Shown: positions 17,170 to 25,618 of the stretch, one piece after another
Layout: every line of letters begins with the position of its first letter
Position numbering within the stretch: the first letter of the stretch is position 1
Assembly: GCA_024637045.1 (NCBI GenBank)
Contig: JAGXFX010000011.1
Span: 124,001 to 188,000, forward strand
Length of the DNA stretch: 64,000 nucleotides
Reading direction: 5' to 3'
From: Soehngenia sp.
Lineage (GTDB): Bacteria > Bacillota > Clostridia > Tissierellales > Tissierellaceae
Position numbers and translations under genes: made by a program
Notes under the pieces: model-generated
Database searches by the model: none
What the model saw: only the letters and a program-made list of their open reading frames with translations
What the model was told of the DNA's origin: nothing

Positions 17170-17227
17170 TACTATCTGCAAAGGCAGATTTTGTATAAAT
17201 AATAAATATCAAGGGGGAAAAAGCAAA

Positions 17228-17443
17228 ATGGAAAAGAAAGTATTAATTGAAGGTATGAGCTGTCAGAATTGTGCACATCATGTAACTGAGGCACTAAGCG
17301 ATTTAGATGGAGTTTCCAATGTCAATGTTAAATTGGAAGAGAAATATGCATTGGCTGAAGTTGAAAGCAGTGTTAAGGATGAAGATATCAAAGCAGCAAT
17401 AAGTGAAGTTGGTTATGAGGTAACGGGAATAGAAGCAAAATAG
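17228..17443 (+). CDS. copZ: Copper chaperone CopZ
   Basis: A 71-residue single heavy-metal-associated domain with the Cu(I) site 'GMSCQNCAHHV' near residues 9-19 and the ferredoxin-like beta-alpha-beta pattern ending 'VGYEVTG'. It carries Cu(I) in the cytoplasm to CopA or CsoR. It lies 58 bases after copA, behind an AAGGGGG ribosome site, and is closed by a terminator at 17463. Confidence 0.92.
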   Translation: MEKKVLIEGMSCQNCAHHVTEALSDLDGVSNVNVKLEEKYALAEVESSVKDEDIKAAISEVGYEVTGIEAK

Positions 17444-17462
17444 AATATTAAGAGAAACAAAT

Positions 17463-17502
17463 AACTACAGAGATTCAACATGAATTTCTGTAGTTGTTTT
17501 TA
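17463..17502 (+). terminator. Terminator of the cop operon
   Basis: AACTACAGAGATTCA (17463-17477) pairs with TGAATTTCTGTAGTT (17481-17495, one G-T wobble) across a 3-base loop and is followed by GTTTTTA. Confidence 0.85.
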
Positions 17503-17706
17503 GGAGAAGTTAATTAGTCGGGAAAGAATTTTGATGTTTCCAAATTGTCCCTACTGATTAATTATTAAAAAACAATCGAGCTATTTACACATTAATTTGG
17601 ATTTGACTGATTCAATTTCCATTATGATTAATCCTTTTAATGATATATAATGTGATAAAGAGTTAAATTAATATAATACTGCACTACTTTGGAGTGGATC
17701 AAGCTT

Positions 17707-19098
17707 ATGTTAAAAGATACATTGAATAATAAAAACACATGGACTATTGGAGTATTATTAGTGATAATTACTTTTTTGCATTATTCCAACCTCACGGCAG
17801 TTAGGGAGCTCCATAATTTTTATAGAATGTTATACTATATACCAATAATCCTAGCCTCATTTAAATATAGACTAAAGGGAGGACTTGTAACCTCTATTAT
17901 TGTATCGTTATTATATGCTCCTCATATATTTTTATTTAACACTGAACTTAACATTTTATTAATAAATCAATATTTAGAAATAACGCTATTTCTGAGTATT
18001 GGATTTATAACAGGTTGGCTAGTAGAAGGCGATTACAGGAAACAGAAGCTATTAGAGAATAACATCGTCGAAATAACTAAACTTCAAAATTATACAAGAA
18101 ATATTGTAGATAGTATTGATAGTGGAGTGTTAGCAGTTGATACAAATTTAGTAATTACAGCACTAAATAGAGAAGGTGAAAAGATACTTGGAGTACAAGA
18201 TGCAATAGGGTTAAATGCATCTAATATCTTTGATTATAGTATTATGGATATATTGAACCAGACAAAACTACAGAAATTCAAATATACAGATGTAAAAACT
18301 GTGATCAAGGTCGACGATAAGGAAAAATATCTTAAGTTAACCGTATCACCTCTTCTAAATATACTCAATAAAATTCAGGGTCTTGTAATCGTTATTGAAG
18401 ACTATTCTAATGAAAAGTATCTTGAAGCACAAACTGCCAGAGCTGATAGATTGTCAGCTGTCGGTGAATTAGCTTCCGGTATAGCACATGAGATACGAAA
18501 TCCCATGGGGATAATAAAAACCATTAGTCAAACGCTTCAAAAAGAAGAGGATCAGGAAAGTATAGTGGAAGGTTTAGGTATTATTGTAAAGGAAGTAGAT
18601 AGAGCTAATAAGGTAATTCAAACACTTCTAAATTTTGCACGACCAGATGTGAATATAGTTGAGAAAGTAAATACTAGAGGGTTAATTGATGAGGTTTTAA
18701 TTATAATAAATAAATATGCCATAAATAAGAAAATAGAAATAGTTTGTGATTTTAGCAGAGAAATAATCATTATGGGTGATAAGGAGAAGCTGAAACAAGT
18801 ATTTATTAATATATTATTAAATAGCATACAGTCCATGGAAAACGGTGGTACAATCTGGATAAGTACTGAAGTCGGTGACTTAGGTGTAAGCATTAGTTTT
18901 AGAGACACTGGGACTGGGATTAAAAAAGAAGATCTAAGCAAAATATTCAATCCGTTCTTTACGACAAAAGAACAGGGAACCGGACTTGGTTTGTCAGTAT
19001 CAAATAGAATTATTCAAGATCATAATGGCTACATTACAATTGATAGTGTAGTAAATGAAGGTACTTTAGTAGTGATTTACTTACCAATATACGAATAG
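17707..19098 (+). CDS. NtrB-type sensor histidine kinase
   Basis: A 463-residue membrane sensor kinase. About five hydrophobic segments occupy residues 10-115, with little extracytoplasmic loop. A PAS-like domain follows near 130-240, then the H-box 'SGIAHEIRNPMG' (His near residue 261), N-box 'LLNSIQSM', G1 'DTGTGIKKED', F-box 'FNPFFTTK' and G2 'GTGLGLSV'. I choose ATG 17707, about 10 bases after GGAGTGG (17691-17697). It is 37 bases upstream of an NtrC-family regulator and forms a two-component pair with it. The membrane-embedded sensor could detect a membrane or small-ligand signal. Its place next to copper genes suggests metal or envelope stress, as for ZraS, but that is inference. Confidence 0.85.
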   Translation: MLKDTLNNKNTWTIGVLLVIITFLHYSNLTAVRELHNFYRMLYYIPIILASFKYRLKGGLVTSIIVSLLYAPHIFLFNTELNILLINQYLEITLFLSIGFITGWLVEGDYRKQKLLENNIVEITKLQNYTRNIVDSIDSGVLAVDTNLVITALNREGEKILGVQDAIGLNASNIFDYSIMDILNQTKLQKFKYTDVKTVIKVDDKEKYLKLTVSPLLNILNKIQGLVIVIEDYSNEKYLEAQTARADRLSAVGELASGIAHEIRNPMGIIKTISQTLQKEEDQESIVEGLGIIVKEVDRANKVIQTLLNFARPDVNIVEKVNTRGLIDEVLIIINKYAINKKIEIVCDFSREIIIMGDKEKLKQVFINILLNSIQSMENGGTIWISTEVGDLGVSISFRDTGTGIKKEDLSKIFNPFFTTKEQGTGLGLSVSNRIIQDHNGYITIDSVVNEGTLVVIYLPIYE

Positions 19099-19135
19099 GA
19101 ATTAGCAAGGATAACTGTAGAAAGAAGGTGAAAAA

Positions 19136-20488
19136 ATGATCAGGAAAATTTTAATTGCCGATGATGAGCCCAATATGATATGGGCCTTAAAAAAAGCTTT
19201 ATCTAAAGAAGAATATGAAATTATAAGTGCTGATAACGGTGAGGAGGCTGTGGATAGTTTAATAGAGGATCCGGACTTAATAATAATGGATTTGAAAATG
19301 CCAAAGATGAATGGACTTGAAGCATTAAGAAAGATAAAAGAAATCAACCCCAAGATCCCTGTTATAATGATTACTGCTCATGGTACTACTGACACTGCTG
19401 TTGAAGCTATGAAAATTGGAGCCCTGGATTATATATCAAAGCCTTTTGACATAGACGAGTTAAAAGTTGTCATAAAAAAAGCATTGGAATATAAGAGCTT
19501 AAATGATGAAATCAATTATCTTAGGGAAAGACTGGATGAAAGCAGCTCAAAGATAGTATTTAAGAGCAGGTCCATGGAAGAAGTATTAAAACTGGTTTAC
19601 AAAGTCGCACCAACTGATGCTACTGTTCTAATACTTGGCGAAAGTGGTACTGGTAAGGAACTAATAGCAGATGAAATTCATAGATTAAGCAAAAAAAACA
19701 AAGGACCGCTAATCAAGATGAACTGTGGAGCTTTCGCCGAAAGTCTTTTGGAAAGTGAACTGTTTGGATATGAAAAGGGAGCCTTTACAGGAGCGGTTTC
19801 CAAGAAAAAAGGTAAGTTTGAATTGGCTGAAGGAGGCACTGTTTTCTTGGATGAGATTGGAGAAATAAGTGAAGCTATGCAAGTAAAGCTTTTGAGGGTT
19901 TTGCAGGAAAAAGAGTTTGAACGTGTTGGAGGGGAAACAACAATAAAGGGTGATTTTAGAATAATTGCTGCAACCAACAAGGATCTGAAGGAAATGGTGG
20001 ATGATAATAAATTCAGAGAGGATTTATATTATAGACTAAATGTGGTACCCATTAAAATATCTCCACTCCGTGAAAGAAAAGATGATATTCCGCTTCTAAT
20101 TGACTATTCAATAGATAAATTTTCATCTCAAATGGGCAAAAACAGGTTTAGAATTAGCAACGAAGCTTTGGATTTAATGATGAAATATGATTGGCCAGGA
20201 AATATTCGGGAACTGCAAAACATAGTGGAACGATGCGTCATATTAGCATCCGGACAAGAAATAATCGTAGATTTGTTACCAAATGAAATAAGAAATAGAA
20301 ATAATTTAATAAATTCAAACATAATTTTACCTGAAGAAGGGTTATCACTTGAAGAAGTAGAGAAGAATTTGATAGTGCAAGCCTTGGAGAGAACAGATCA
20401 AAATCAAACAAATGCAGCAAAACTTTTGGGAATAACCAGGCACACTCTAATTTATCGAATGGAGAAATATAATATAATTACTAAATAG
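19136..20488 (+). CDS. NtrC-family sigma-54 response regulator
   Basis: A 450-residue three-domain activator. The receiver domain (residues 3-118) has the phospho-accepting Asp in 'LIIMDLKMPKMNG' near residue 52 and Lys in 'YISKPFD'. The AAA+ domain has Walker A 'GESGTGKE', the sigma-54 contact loop 'GAFTGA', Walker B 'GGTVFLDEIGE' and the arginine-finger region. The C-terminal Fis-type helix-turn-helix includes 'NQTNAAKLLGITRHTLIYRM'. It is partnered with the kinase immediately upstream. The sigma-54 promoter at 9199, ahead of the metal/envelope island, is a natural candidate target, but no binding sites were identified. Confidence 0.93.
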   Translation: MIRKILIADDEPNMIWALKKALSKEEYEIISADNGEEAVDSLIEDPDLIIMDLKMPKMNGLEALRKIKEINPKIPVIMITAHGTTDTAVEAMKIGALDYISKPFDIDELKVVIKKALEYKSLNDEINYLRERLDESSSKIVFKSRSMEEVLKLVYKVAPTDATVLILGESGTGKELIADEIHRLSKKNKGPLIKMNCGAFAESLLESELFGYEKGAFTGAVSKKKGKFELAEGGTVFLDEIGEISEAMQVKLLRVLQEKEFERVGGETTIKGDFRIIAATNKDLKEMVDDNKFREDLYYRLNVVPIKISPLRERKDDIPLLIDYSIDKFSSQMGKNRFRISNEALDLMMKYDWPGNIRELQNIVERCVILASGQEIIVDLLPNEIRNRNNLINSNIILPEEGLSLEEVEKNLIVQALERTDQNQTNAAKLLGITRHTLIYRMEKYNIITK

Positions 20489-20499
20489 ACTAGAAGCAA

Positions 20500-20550
20500 T
20501 AAAAATCAGCAACCCAATCTCACCCAGACAGTCGGATTATAGGTTGCTGG
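20500..20550. terminator. Hairpin between converging genes
   Basis: CAGCAACC (20507-20514) pairs with GGTTGCTG (20542-20549). On the minus strand it is followed by ATTTTTATTG, so it mainly terminates the hydrogenase-like gene. It may also stop the response-regulator transcript. Confidence 0.6.
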
Positions 20551-20567
20551 AACTCAATTATCACTGC

Positions 20568-21935
20568 TTACTCTCTGGACAACATTTCCTTCAGTTCATC
20601 ATTTGACATAAATTCTTGAATAGAGTTGATATTAAAATGATCCAATATCTTCATAACATTTTGATTATCAAACGGGGTAAGTATAAAAGAATCTTCTCCA
20701 AAATTATTAACCAGTTTTGTAGCCTTCTCAAGATCAATATTTGTCTTAGGGCCCCCTACACAGCCACCTACGCAACCCATACCTTCAATAAAGTTAGGAT
20801 CACCCTTTTTTCTACTGTTAAGGCCATCCAATACCTTTTTACATTCCTTGATACCATTTACCTTTAGGGCTTTTAGCTTGATAACCCTAGTAGGCTCCAG
20901 TCTATTCAATACTGTTTTAACCGAAAAGCTTACTCCTCCGGTTCTGGCATATACTCTTCCTCCAAAGGATGCCTGATCCTTATCATCATCGTATAGCTCA
21001 CTAAAATCAACATTTAAAGCATCAAAAATTTCCTTAAGCTCTCTAAAATTAATCACGTAATCGATTGCACCTTCCAAATCGGGCTCCTTGATTTCAGCCT
21101 TTTTTGCAACACATGGTGAAATAAATACAACTTTGGCATTCTTATATAGCTTTTTCAATATTCTTCCCGATGCAATCATTGGAGAAATTGATGGTGACAA
21201 GTAATTATATATATCTGGATAGACTTTCTTTATCATGTTAAACCACATTGGGCAGCAGCAACTTGTCAAGAAAAAATCATCTTCGCTTTTTACGAGATCA
21301 TTGAACTCATAAGCTTCCTTGATAGTTAGAATATCTGCAAACAAAGCAACTTCAATCATGTCCTTGAAGCCCAAAAGTTTTAAAGCACTTCTCAACTTTC
21401 CCATACTTATTTCTTCTCCAAATTGACCTACTATAGCCGGAGCAACAGTAACATATACAGGAGAATCTTTATCCTTTAATAGATCAATTACGGGCATAAA
21501 CTCAATTTTATCAGCCACAGCACCAAAATCACATGAAAAATCACTGTATCCACAGCTTATAGTCTCATTCAGTCTATTATATATTCTTGATTCATACTTG
21601 CCCAAATCGTTACATTCGCAATTAATTTCATCACATTGCTTACAAGGACCTTCCAATTTGGAAACCACAGGTTGGCAAGCTTTCATTGAACTGTTAAGAA
21701 TAGTTAATTCATCATCAAATGATTCCTCACCTTTTGGATTTTGACCCATTGCTAATCTAATATGATTCCTGATAAATGGTATATCAGACTCACTAAAACC
21801 GTATTTGATCTTTATGTATTCAGCAAGATCATTTAGATTATCTACACCCTTCAACTCTCCATTCCAATATCTTTTTACCAACTCATTAAAAATATGCATC
21901 CGTTTTTCATTAAAATCCAAATACTTGTCATCCAT
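20568..21935 (-). CDS. [FeFe]-hydrogenase-like H-cluster protein
   Basis: A 455-residue protein with the catalytic (large-subunit C-terminal) domain of iron-only hydrogenases. The cluster motifs are L1 'LTSCCCPMW' (Cys226-228), L2 'SPCVAKKAE' (Cys275) and L3 'GMGCVGGCVGG' (Cys388, Cys392), so all four cubane-ligand cysteines are present. L1 differs from the standard TSCCPGW by an extra Cys. The N-terminal 120 residues have no classical ferredoxin motif but include a cysteine group 'CKQCDEINCEC' (Cys98-108). The overall form resembles the atypical (group B or sensory) clostridial hydrogenases. It has no accessory or electron-transfer neighbours. GAGGAG precedes the minus-strand ATG. It could be a hydrogenase or a redox/H2 sensor. 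Confidence 0.85.
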   Translation of the reverse strand: MDDKYLDFNEKRMHIFNELVKRYWNGELKGVDNLNDLAEYIKIKYGFSESDIPFIRNHIRLAMGQNPKGEESFDDELTILNSSMKACQPVVSKLEGPCKQCDEINCECNDLGKYESRIYNRLNETISCGYSDFSCDFGAVADKIEFMPVIDLLKDKDSPVYVTVAPAIVGQFGEEISMGKLRSALKLLGFKDMIEVALFADILTIKEAYEFNDLVKSEDDFFLTSCCCPMWFNMIKKVYPDIYNYLSPSISPMIASGRILKKLYKNAKVVFISPCVAKKAEIKEPDLEGAIDYVINFRELKEIFDALNVDFSELYDDDKDQASFGGRVYARTGGVSFSVKTVLNRLEPTRVIKLKALKVNGIKECKKVLDGLNSRKKGDPNFIEGMGCVGGCVGGPKTNIDLEKATKLVNNFGEDSFILTPFDNQNVMKILDHFNINSIQEFMSNDELKEMLSRE

Positions 21936-22072
21936 AATTAACTCCTCACAAATTTATTTTCCTGTTTCTCTGGAATTTACCCTAATTTTATTGTTTCGAA
22001 ACCTCTAAAGGATTGAAAAGCAACTTTAAGGGTATATGTCCATTAGATTCAAAATCGAAAGGAGAGTTTATT

Positions 22073-22459
22073 ATGGAAATGAACTATAAAGTAAAGACTG
22101 ATAAGAGTTTTGAAAAAGCGGTAGAGGATTTAAAGCAGAGTCTAAGTAATAATAATTTTGGAGTACTATGGGAAATGAACTTCAAAGAAAAACTTAAAGA
22201 AAAAGAATTAGACTTTGAAAACAACTTCAAAATATTAGAGGTTTGCAATCCCAAGCAAGCTAAAGAAGTATTAGAGAAAAATATTGAGGTTGGATTTTTC
22301 TTGCCTTGCAAAATGGTGGTCTATGAAGATAGTAACTCAGTGTTTATTGGGATGACAAAACCTACCAAGTTAATTGAAACGATAGAAGATGAAGATTTGT
22401 CGGATATAGCAATGAAAATAGAGAAGATATTAATATCCTCTATGGACGAAGCGAAGTAA
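22073..22459 (+). CDS. DUF302-domain protein
   Basis: A 128-residue soluble protein of the DUF302 family. The pattern includes an N-terminal 'KTDKSFEKAVEDLKQSLSNNNFGVLWEMNFKEKL', then 'ILEVCNPKQAKEVLEKNIEVGFFLPCKMVVYEDSNSVFIGMTKP', with the conserved Cys in 'VCNP' and 'PCK'. The function of the family is unknown; members occur near metal and redox genes. I choose ATG 22073 after an AAAGGAGAG ribosome site; an upstream in-frame TTG at 22013 has none. It is divergent from the hydrogenase-like gene and closed by a hairpin at 22518. Confidence 0.8.
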   Translation: MEMNYKVKTDKSFEKAVEDLKQSLSNNNFGVLWEMNFKEKLKEKELDFENNFKILEVCNPKQAKEVLEKNIEVGFFLPCKMVVYEDSNSVFIGMTKPTKLIETIEDEDLSDIAMKIEKILISSMDEAK

Positions 22460-22517
22460 ATTTCACTTCAATATATTGAAAATTTATCGAAACATTAATT
22501 AAAGATATGAGAAAATT

Positions 22518-22565
22518 ATACCTCTGGATTGAGATAGAAAAAATCAATCCGGAGGTATTAATTGT
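22518..22565 (+). terminator. Terminator hairpin after the DUF302 gene
   Basis: ATACCTCTGGATTGA (22518-22532) pairs with TCAATCCGGAGGTAT (22544-22558) with one wobble. The tail is only weakly T-rich. Confidence 0.65.
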
Positions 22566-22685
22566 AGTAAGGCTATGAGGAATTAAATTTTTATATTTGA
22601 GATAATGAAGTGCTTTTCTCATATCATTGACAGAAATATTATAGTATGCTTTAATTAAGTTATTGAAAAAAATTCAAAAAACAGC

Positions 22686-22702
22686 CGGGACGGTTCTTTT
22701 TG
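22686..22702 (+). repeat. Left inverted repeat flanking the EamA gene
   Basis: CGGGACGGTTCTTTTTG is the exact reverse complement of 23646-23662. The pair encloses the EamA gene, starting 51 bases before its start codon and ending 19 bases after its stop. A 15-base copy of the right arm recurs at 34067. Confidence 0.85.
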
Positions 22703-22752
22703 TTAGCAAACAGAGAGACTCGTCTTTTTGCATAAAGAGGAGTGGATTTCGT

Positions 22753-23643
22753 TTGAATCAGAAAGAGTTCAGATACAGCTTAATGGTATTATTAGGCGCA
22801 ATTTTATGGGGAACCATTGGAACGGCACAACATTTTGCGCCTGAAGGAGCCACGCCTATCTCAATTGGTGCAGTTAGACTCGCCATAGGTGGAGGAGCAA
22901 TTATGCTTTATGCATTCCTCAAAGGCAAACTTAATGGAAGAGAGATATTGTCAAAAATGAGTACATATGTAGGAGCTGCTGGCATGGCTTCATTTCAACT
23001 TACATTCTTTGCAGCGGTTAAATTGACCGGAGTAGCAATGGGAACAGTAGTTGCCATTGGAAGCGCACCAATATTTGCAGGTCTGATTTCCATAATTGTA
23101 AACAAGGAAAGTCCCGGTATTAAATGGCTTTTTTCAACAATAGTTTCAGTAATAGGATGCATTCTATTGGTAACAGGCGGTGAAGACTTGTCAGTGGATA
23201 TGAATGGCATATTTATGGCACTCGGAGCAGGTTTGTCTTATGCAGTATATACCGGAGCAACAAAGAATTTGCTGGGAGATTATTCACCTGAGATGGTTAC
23301 GGGAGTTGTATTCACAATTGGAGCAATAATCCTTTCACCGTTTCTTTTGATCTATAGCTTGGATTGGCTCAAGACTGCACAAGGAATTGGTGTAGCTCTT
23401 CATCTCGGATTGATTACCACTGCTTTCGCATATGTTGTTTTTTCATATGGATTATCAGGTATAAAACTGCACAAGGCAGTAACATTGACACTAGCTGAGC
23501 CTGTGACGGCTTCAATTCTGGGGGTATTTCTACTTAAAGAGCAATTGTCTACAATTTCCGGGATCGGAATAGGGCTCGTATTTGCGGGGTTGGTAATACT
23601 ATCAATTACAAAGCCAAAAGGGAAAAAGAAATCTCTCGTTTAA
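22753..23643 (+). CDS. EamA/DMT-family transporter
   Basis: A 296-residue inner-membrane protein with ten predicted helices in two EamA repeats (drug/metabolite transporter superfamily). The first repeat starts 'SLMVLLGAILWGTIGTAQHF' and the second near 'NGIFMALGAGLSYAVYTGATKNL'. The family exports amino acids or other metabolites; the substrate is unknown. I choose TTG 22753, eight bases after AGAGGAGTGG. An in-frame extension up to 22663 crosses the inverted repeat and is unlikely. It is bracketed by a 17-bp perfect inverted repeat. A degraded fragment of a close paralogue lies at 27442-27570. Confidence 0.85.
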   Translation: MNQKEFRYSLMVLLGAILWGTIGTAQHFAPEGATPISIGAVRLAIGGGAIMLYAFLKGKLNGREILSKMSTYVGAAGMASFQLTFFAAVKLTGVAMGTVVAIGSAPIFAGLISIIVNKESPGIKWLFSTIVSVIGCILLVTGGEDLSVDMNGIFMALGAGLSYAVYTGATKNLLGDYSPEMVTGVVFTIGAIILSPFLLIYSLDWLKTAQGIGVALHLGLITTAFAYVVFSYGLSGIKLHKAVTLTLAEPVTASILGVFLLKEQLSTISGIGIGLVFAGLVILSITKPKGKKKSLV

Positions 23644-23645
23644 AG

Positions 23646-23662
23646 CAAAAAGAACCGTCCCG
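23646..23662 (-). repeat. Right inverted repeat flanking the EamA gene
   Basis: CAAAAAGAACCGTCCCG is the exact reverse complement of 22686-22702. It begins three bases after the EamA stop codon. Confidence 0.85.
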
Positions 23663-23786
23663 AATGCTTTATATCTTCAAGCATATGGGTATATAATTTT
23701 GTTGTTTTGATTATGAAACTGAGGGTTGTAAGGACCTCATAGAAGCAGCTTAGGTCTTCTATGGACACATAAAATGTGGTCCAGGT

Positions 23787-24260
23787 TCAATTAGTCAGGT
23801 AGTTGAGTATACGCTGATATAAATTCTTCAGGTTCGACTGCAAATTGAATGATGTTATGTAATCTGTTAAAAAAGACCTGAATATTGTGTGCATATCACT
23901 GTACACACATGTTGGAATACAATAATTTAAGTCCATTTGCCTGATAACTTTAAGATAGCCATGGAGACACTCGTTCTTGGTCATATAAAGACCGACAACA
24001 TGTCCGGTGGCATAAACCATGGCACCGTGCAAAGCATACTTTACAGAGGCTTCAAACCACGTAAAGGGAGTTGTATCAATCTGGACTAGCTAGATTTTCT
24101 TTTACGTCTGTTGTGGTTTTTGTATTATATCTCTTCTTGGGATTTGTGAGTCCATTTGAAGTCAGAAGAGTATAGAGAGTATTATAGAATATGAATATTC
24201 CTTCCTATTTTTCAAGAAGCTCACGGAAATATTTTAAATTAGAAAATTTGTAGTTGTAAG
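23787..24260 (-). pseudogene. Decayed transposase (ISNCY-like)
   Basis: Read on the minus strand, broken frames spell transposase segments in order. First comes 'NTLYTLLTSNGLTNPKKRYN' (about 24205-24145), then 'LVQIDTTPFTWFEASVKYALHGA' (about 24090-24020), then 'TGHVVGLYMTKNECLHGYLKVIRQ' and 'YSDMHTIFRSF'. These match the integrase-core pattern of ISNCY-type elements (an 'IDaSpf.WF....kyaLHGaiDdaTg.v.glY...nEcl.GYl' block). Stop codons and shifts interrupt it, and no intact ends are visible. It is an old insertion-sequence remnant between the EamA gene and the TRAP operon. Confidence 0.75.
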
Positions 24261-24485
24261 AACACCTTAATTTCAAAATATTCAGTTTGAAATCAACTTT
24301 AAAAGTATGAGAAGGTTTCTTGCTGACCTCTTTTTTCATAAGATTATTTTGACATAATCAATAGATAAACACAATATACATAAATGGAATGTTGACAAGG
24401 CTCATCTTACATATTACAATGACATAATGTATCTAAATTCAAGATTGGTTTAAAGCAACATTTAAATTATTATTTATTATACATA

Positions 24486-24517
24486 TGTATAATGATATAA
24501 ATGTATAATGATATAAA
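24486..24517 (+). promoter_or_regulatory. Tandem 16-bp repeat carrying two -10-like boxes
   Basis: TGTATAATGATATAAA occurs twice head to tail (24486-24501, 24502-24517), each copy with TATAAT, just upstream of the dctP ribosome site. It may be a duplicated -10 region of the TRAP promoter or a repeated regulator site. A convincing -35 box is not evident. The stretch 24261-24485 holds nothing else I can support. Confidence 0.5.
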
Positions 24518-24540
24518 AAATATCAAGGAGGAATAAAAAG

Positions 24541-25584
24541 ATGAAAATCAAAAAAGTATTAAGTCTATTATTAGTATTGATTATGGCAGTTAGTTTAGCA
24601 GCTTGCTCTGGAAGTTCTGAGTCTAATTCAAATGATGAAGGTCCAGAAGCAGATGAACCTGGTTCAGCCTCAGAAGCAGTAACAGTAATTAAACTCGGGA
24701 CAACTGTAAATGAAGAGGACAGTTTTCAAATTGCTGCTGAAAAATTTGCAGAATTAGTAAATGATGGTACTGATGGAGCATATGAAATTGAAATATATCC
24801 TAATGGATCTTTAGGTGATGAGAGAACTATGCTTGAAAGTATGCAAATGGGAACATTAGACATGGGTATCATAACAAGCGGACCATTTTCTAACTTTGTA
24901 CCAGAAATGGGCGTTTTAGATATGCCGTTTTTATTCTCTAACAATGCAGATGTATATAAGATTTTAGACGGTGAAGTTGGACAAGAACTTTTAGGCAAGT
25001 TAGAAAACGCTAATCTAAAGGGTCTAGCTTATGCTGAAAGAGGATTTAGGAATTTAACTAACAGTAAAAAAGAAGTAACTAGCGCATCAAATGCGAAAGA
25101 TTTAAAAATACGTGTAATGGAAAATGAAGTTTATACAAAAACCTTTAATTCATTGGGAGTTAACGCTGTTCCTATGGCATGGTCAGAAGCTCTGACAGCA
25201 TTACAACAAGGGACAATAGATGGTCAAGAAAACCCTATAAATGTAATTTACTCATTTAAACTTTGGGAATCTCAGAAATATGTAACTATGACTAGACATG
25301 CTTATGCATCAGCAATATTTACAATGAGTTTAGATAAGTTTAATACCTTGCCAGAAGATGTACAAGCTGTATTTAAAGAATCAGCACAAGAAGCTGCAGA
25401 ACACGAAAGACAGTGGGTTGCAGACAATGAAGAAAGTCAAATGGCTGAGTTAAGAGATAACGGAATGACGATTATAACCGAACCAGACTTAAAAAGCTTT
25501 AGAGATGCTGTGCAAACTGTTTATAGTAGCTATCCAGAATACTCAGATTATATTAATAGAATAGAAGAAGCATTAAATGATTAG
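24541..25584 (+). CDS. dctP: TRAP transporter substrate-binding lipoprotein DctP
   Basis: A 347-residue DctP-family solute receptor. It has a lipoprotein signal with lipobox 'LAAC' (Cys22) and an acidic Ser/Glu-rich linker to residue 45. The binding domain follows, with 'LGDERTMLESMQMGTLDMGII', the conserved arginine region 'RGFRNLTNSKKEV', and 'ALQQGTIDGQENPINVIYSFKLWE'. The Arg and the 'GxxDGxENP' motif indicate a carboxylate ligand. It captures a small organic acid outside the cell and passes it to DctQM. A strong AAGGAGG site precedes it. First of three genes (dctP-dctQ-dctM). Confidence 0.93.
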   Translation: MKIKKVLSLLLVLIMAVSLAACSGSSESNSNDEGPEADEPGSASEAVTVIKLGTTVNEEDSFQIAAEKFAELVNDGTDGAYEIEIYPNGSLGDERTMLESMQMGTLDMGIITSGPFSNFVPEMGVLDMPFLFSNNADVYKILDGEVGQELLGKLENANLKGLAYAERGFRNLTNSKKEVTSASNAKDLKIRVMENEVYTKTFNSLGVNAVPMAWSEALTALQQGTIDGQENPINVIYSFKLWESQKYVTMTRHAYASAIFTMSLDKFNTLPEDVQAVFKESAQEAAEHERQWVADNEESQMAELRDNGMTIITEPDLKSFRDAVQTVYSSYPEYSDYINRIEEALND

Positions 25585-25618
25585 TAAAGAATAATTTTTA
25601 GAAGGAGGAGACAGTAAT

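Noticed and set aside
23646-23662. Right EamA-flanking repeat as a transcription terminator
   Set aside because: It has no local hairpin or T tract on the plus strand. Its only partner is 950 bases upstream.
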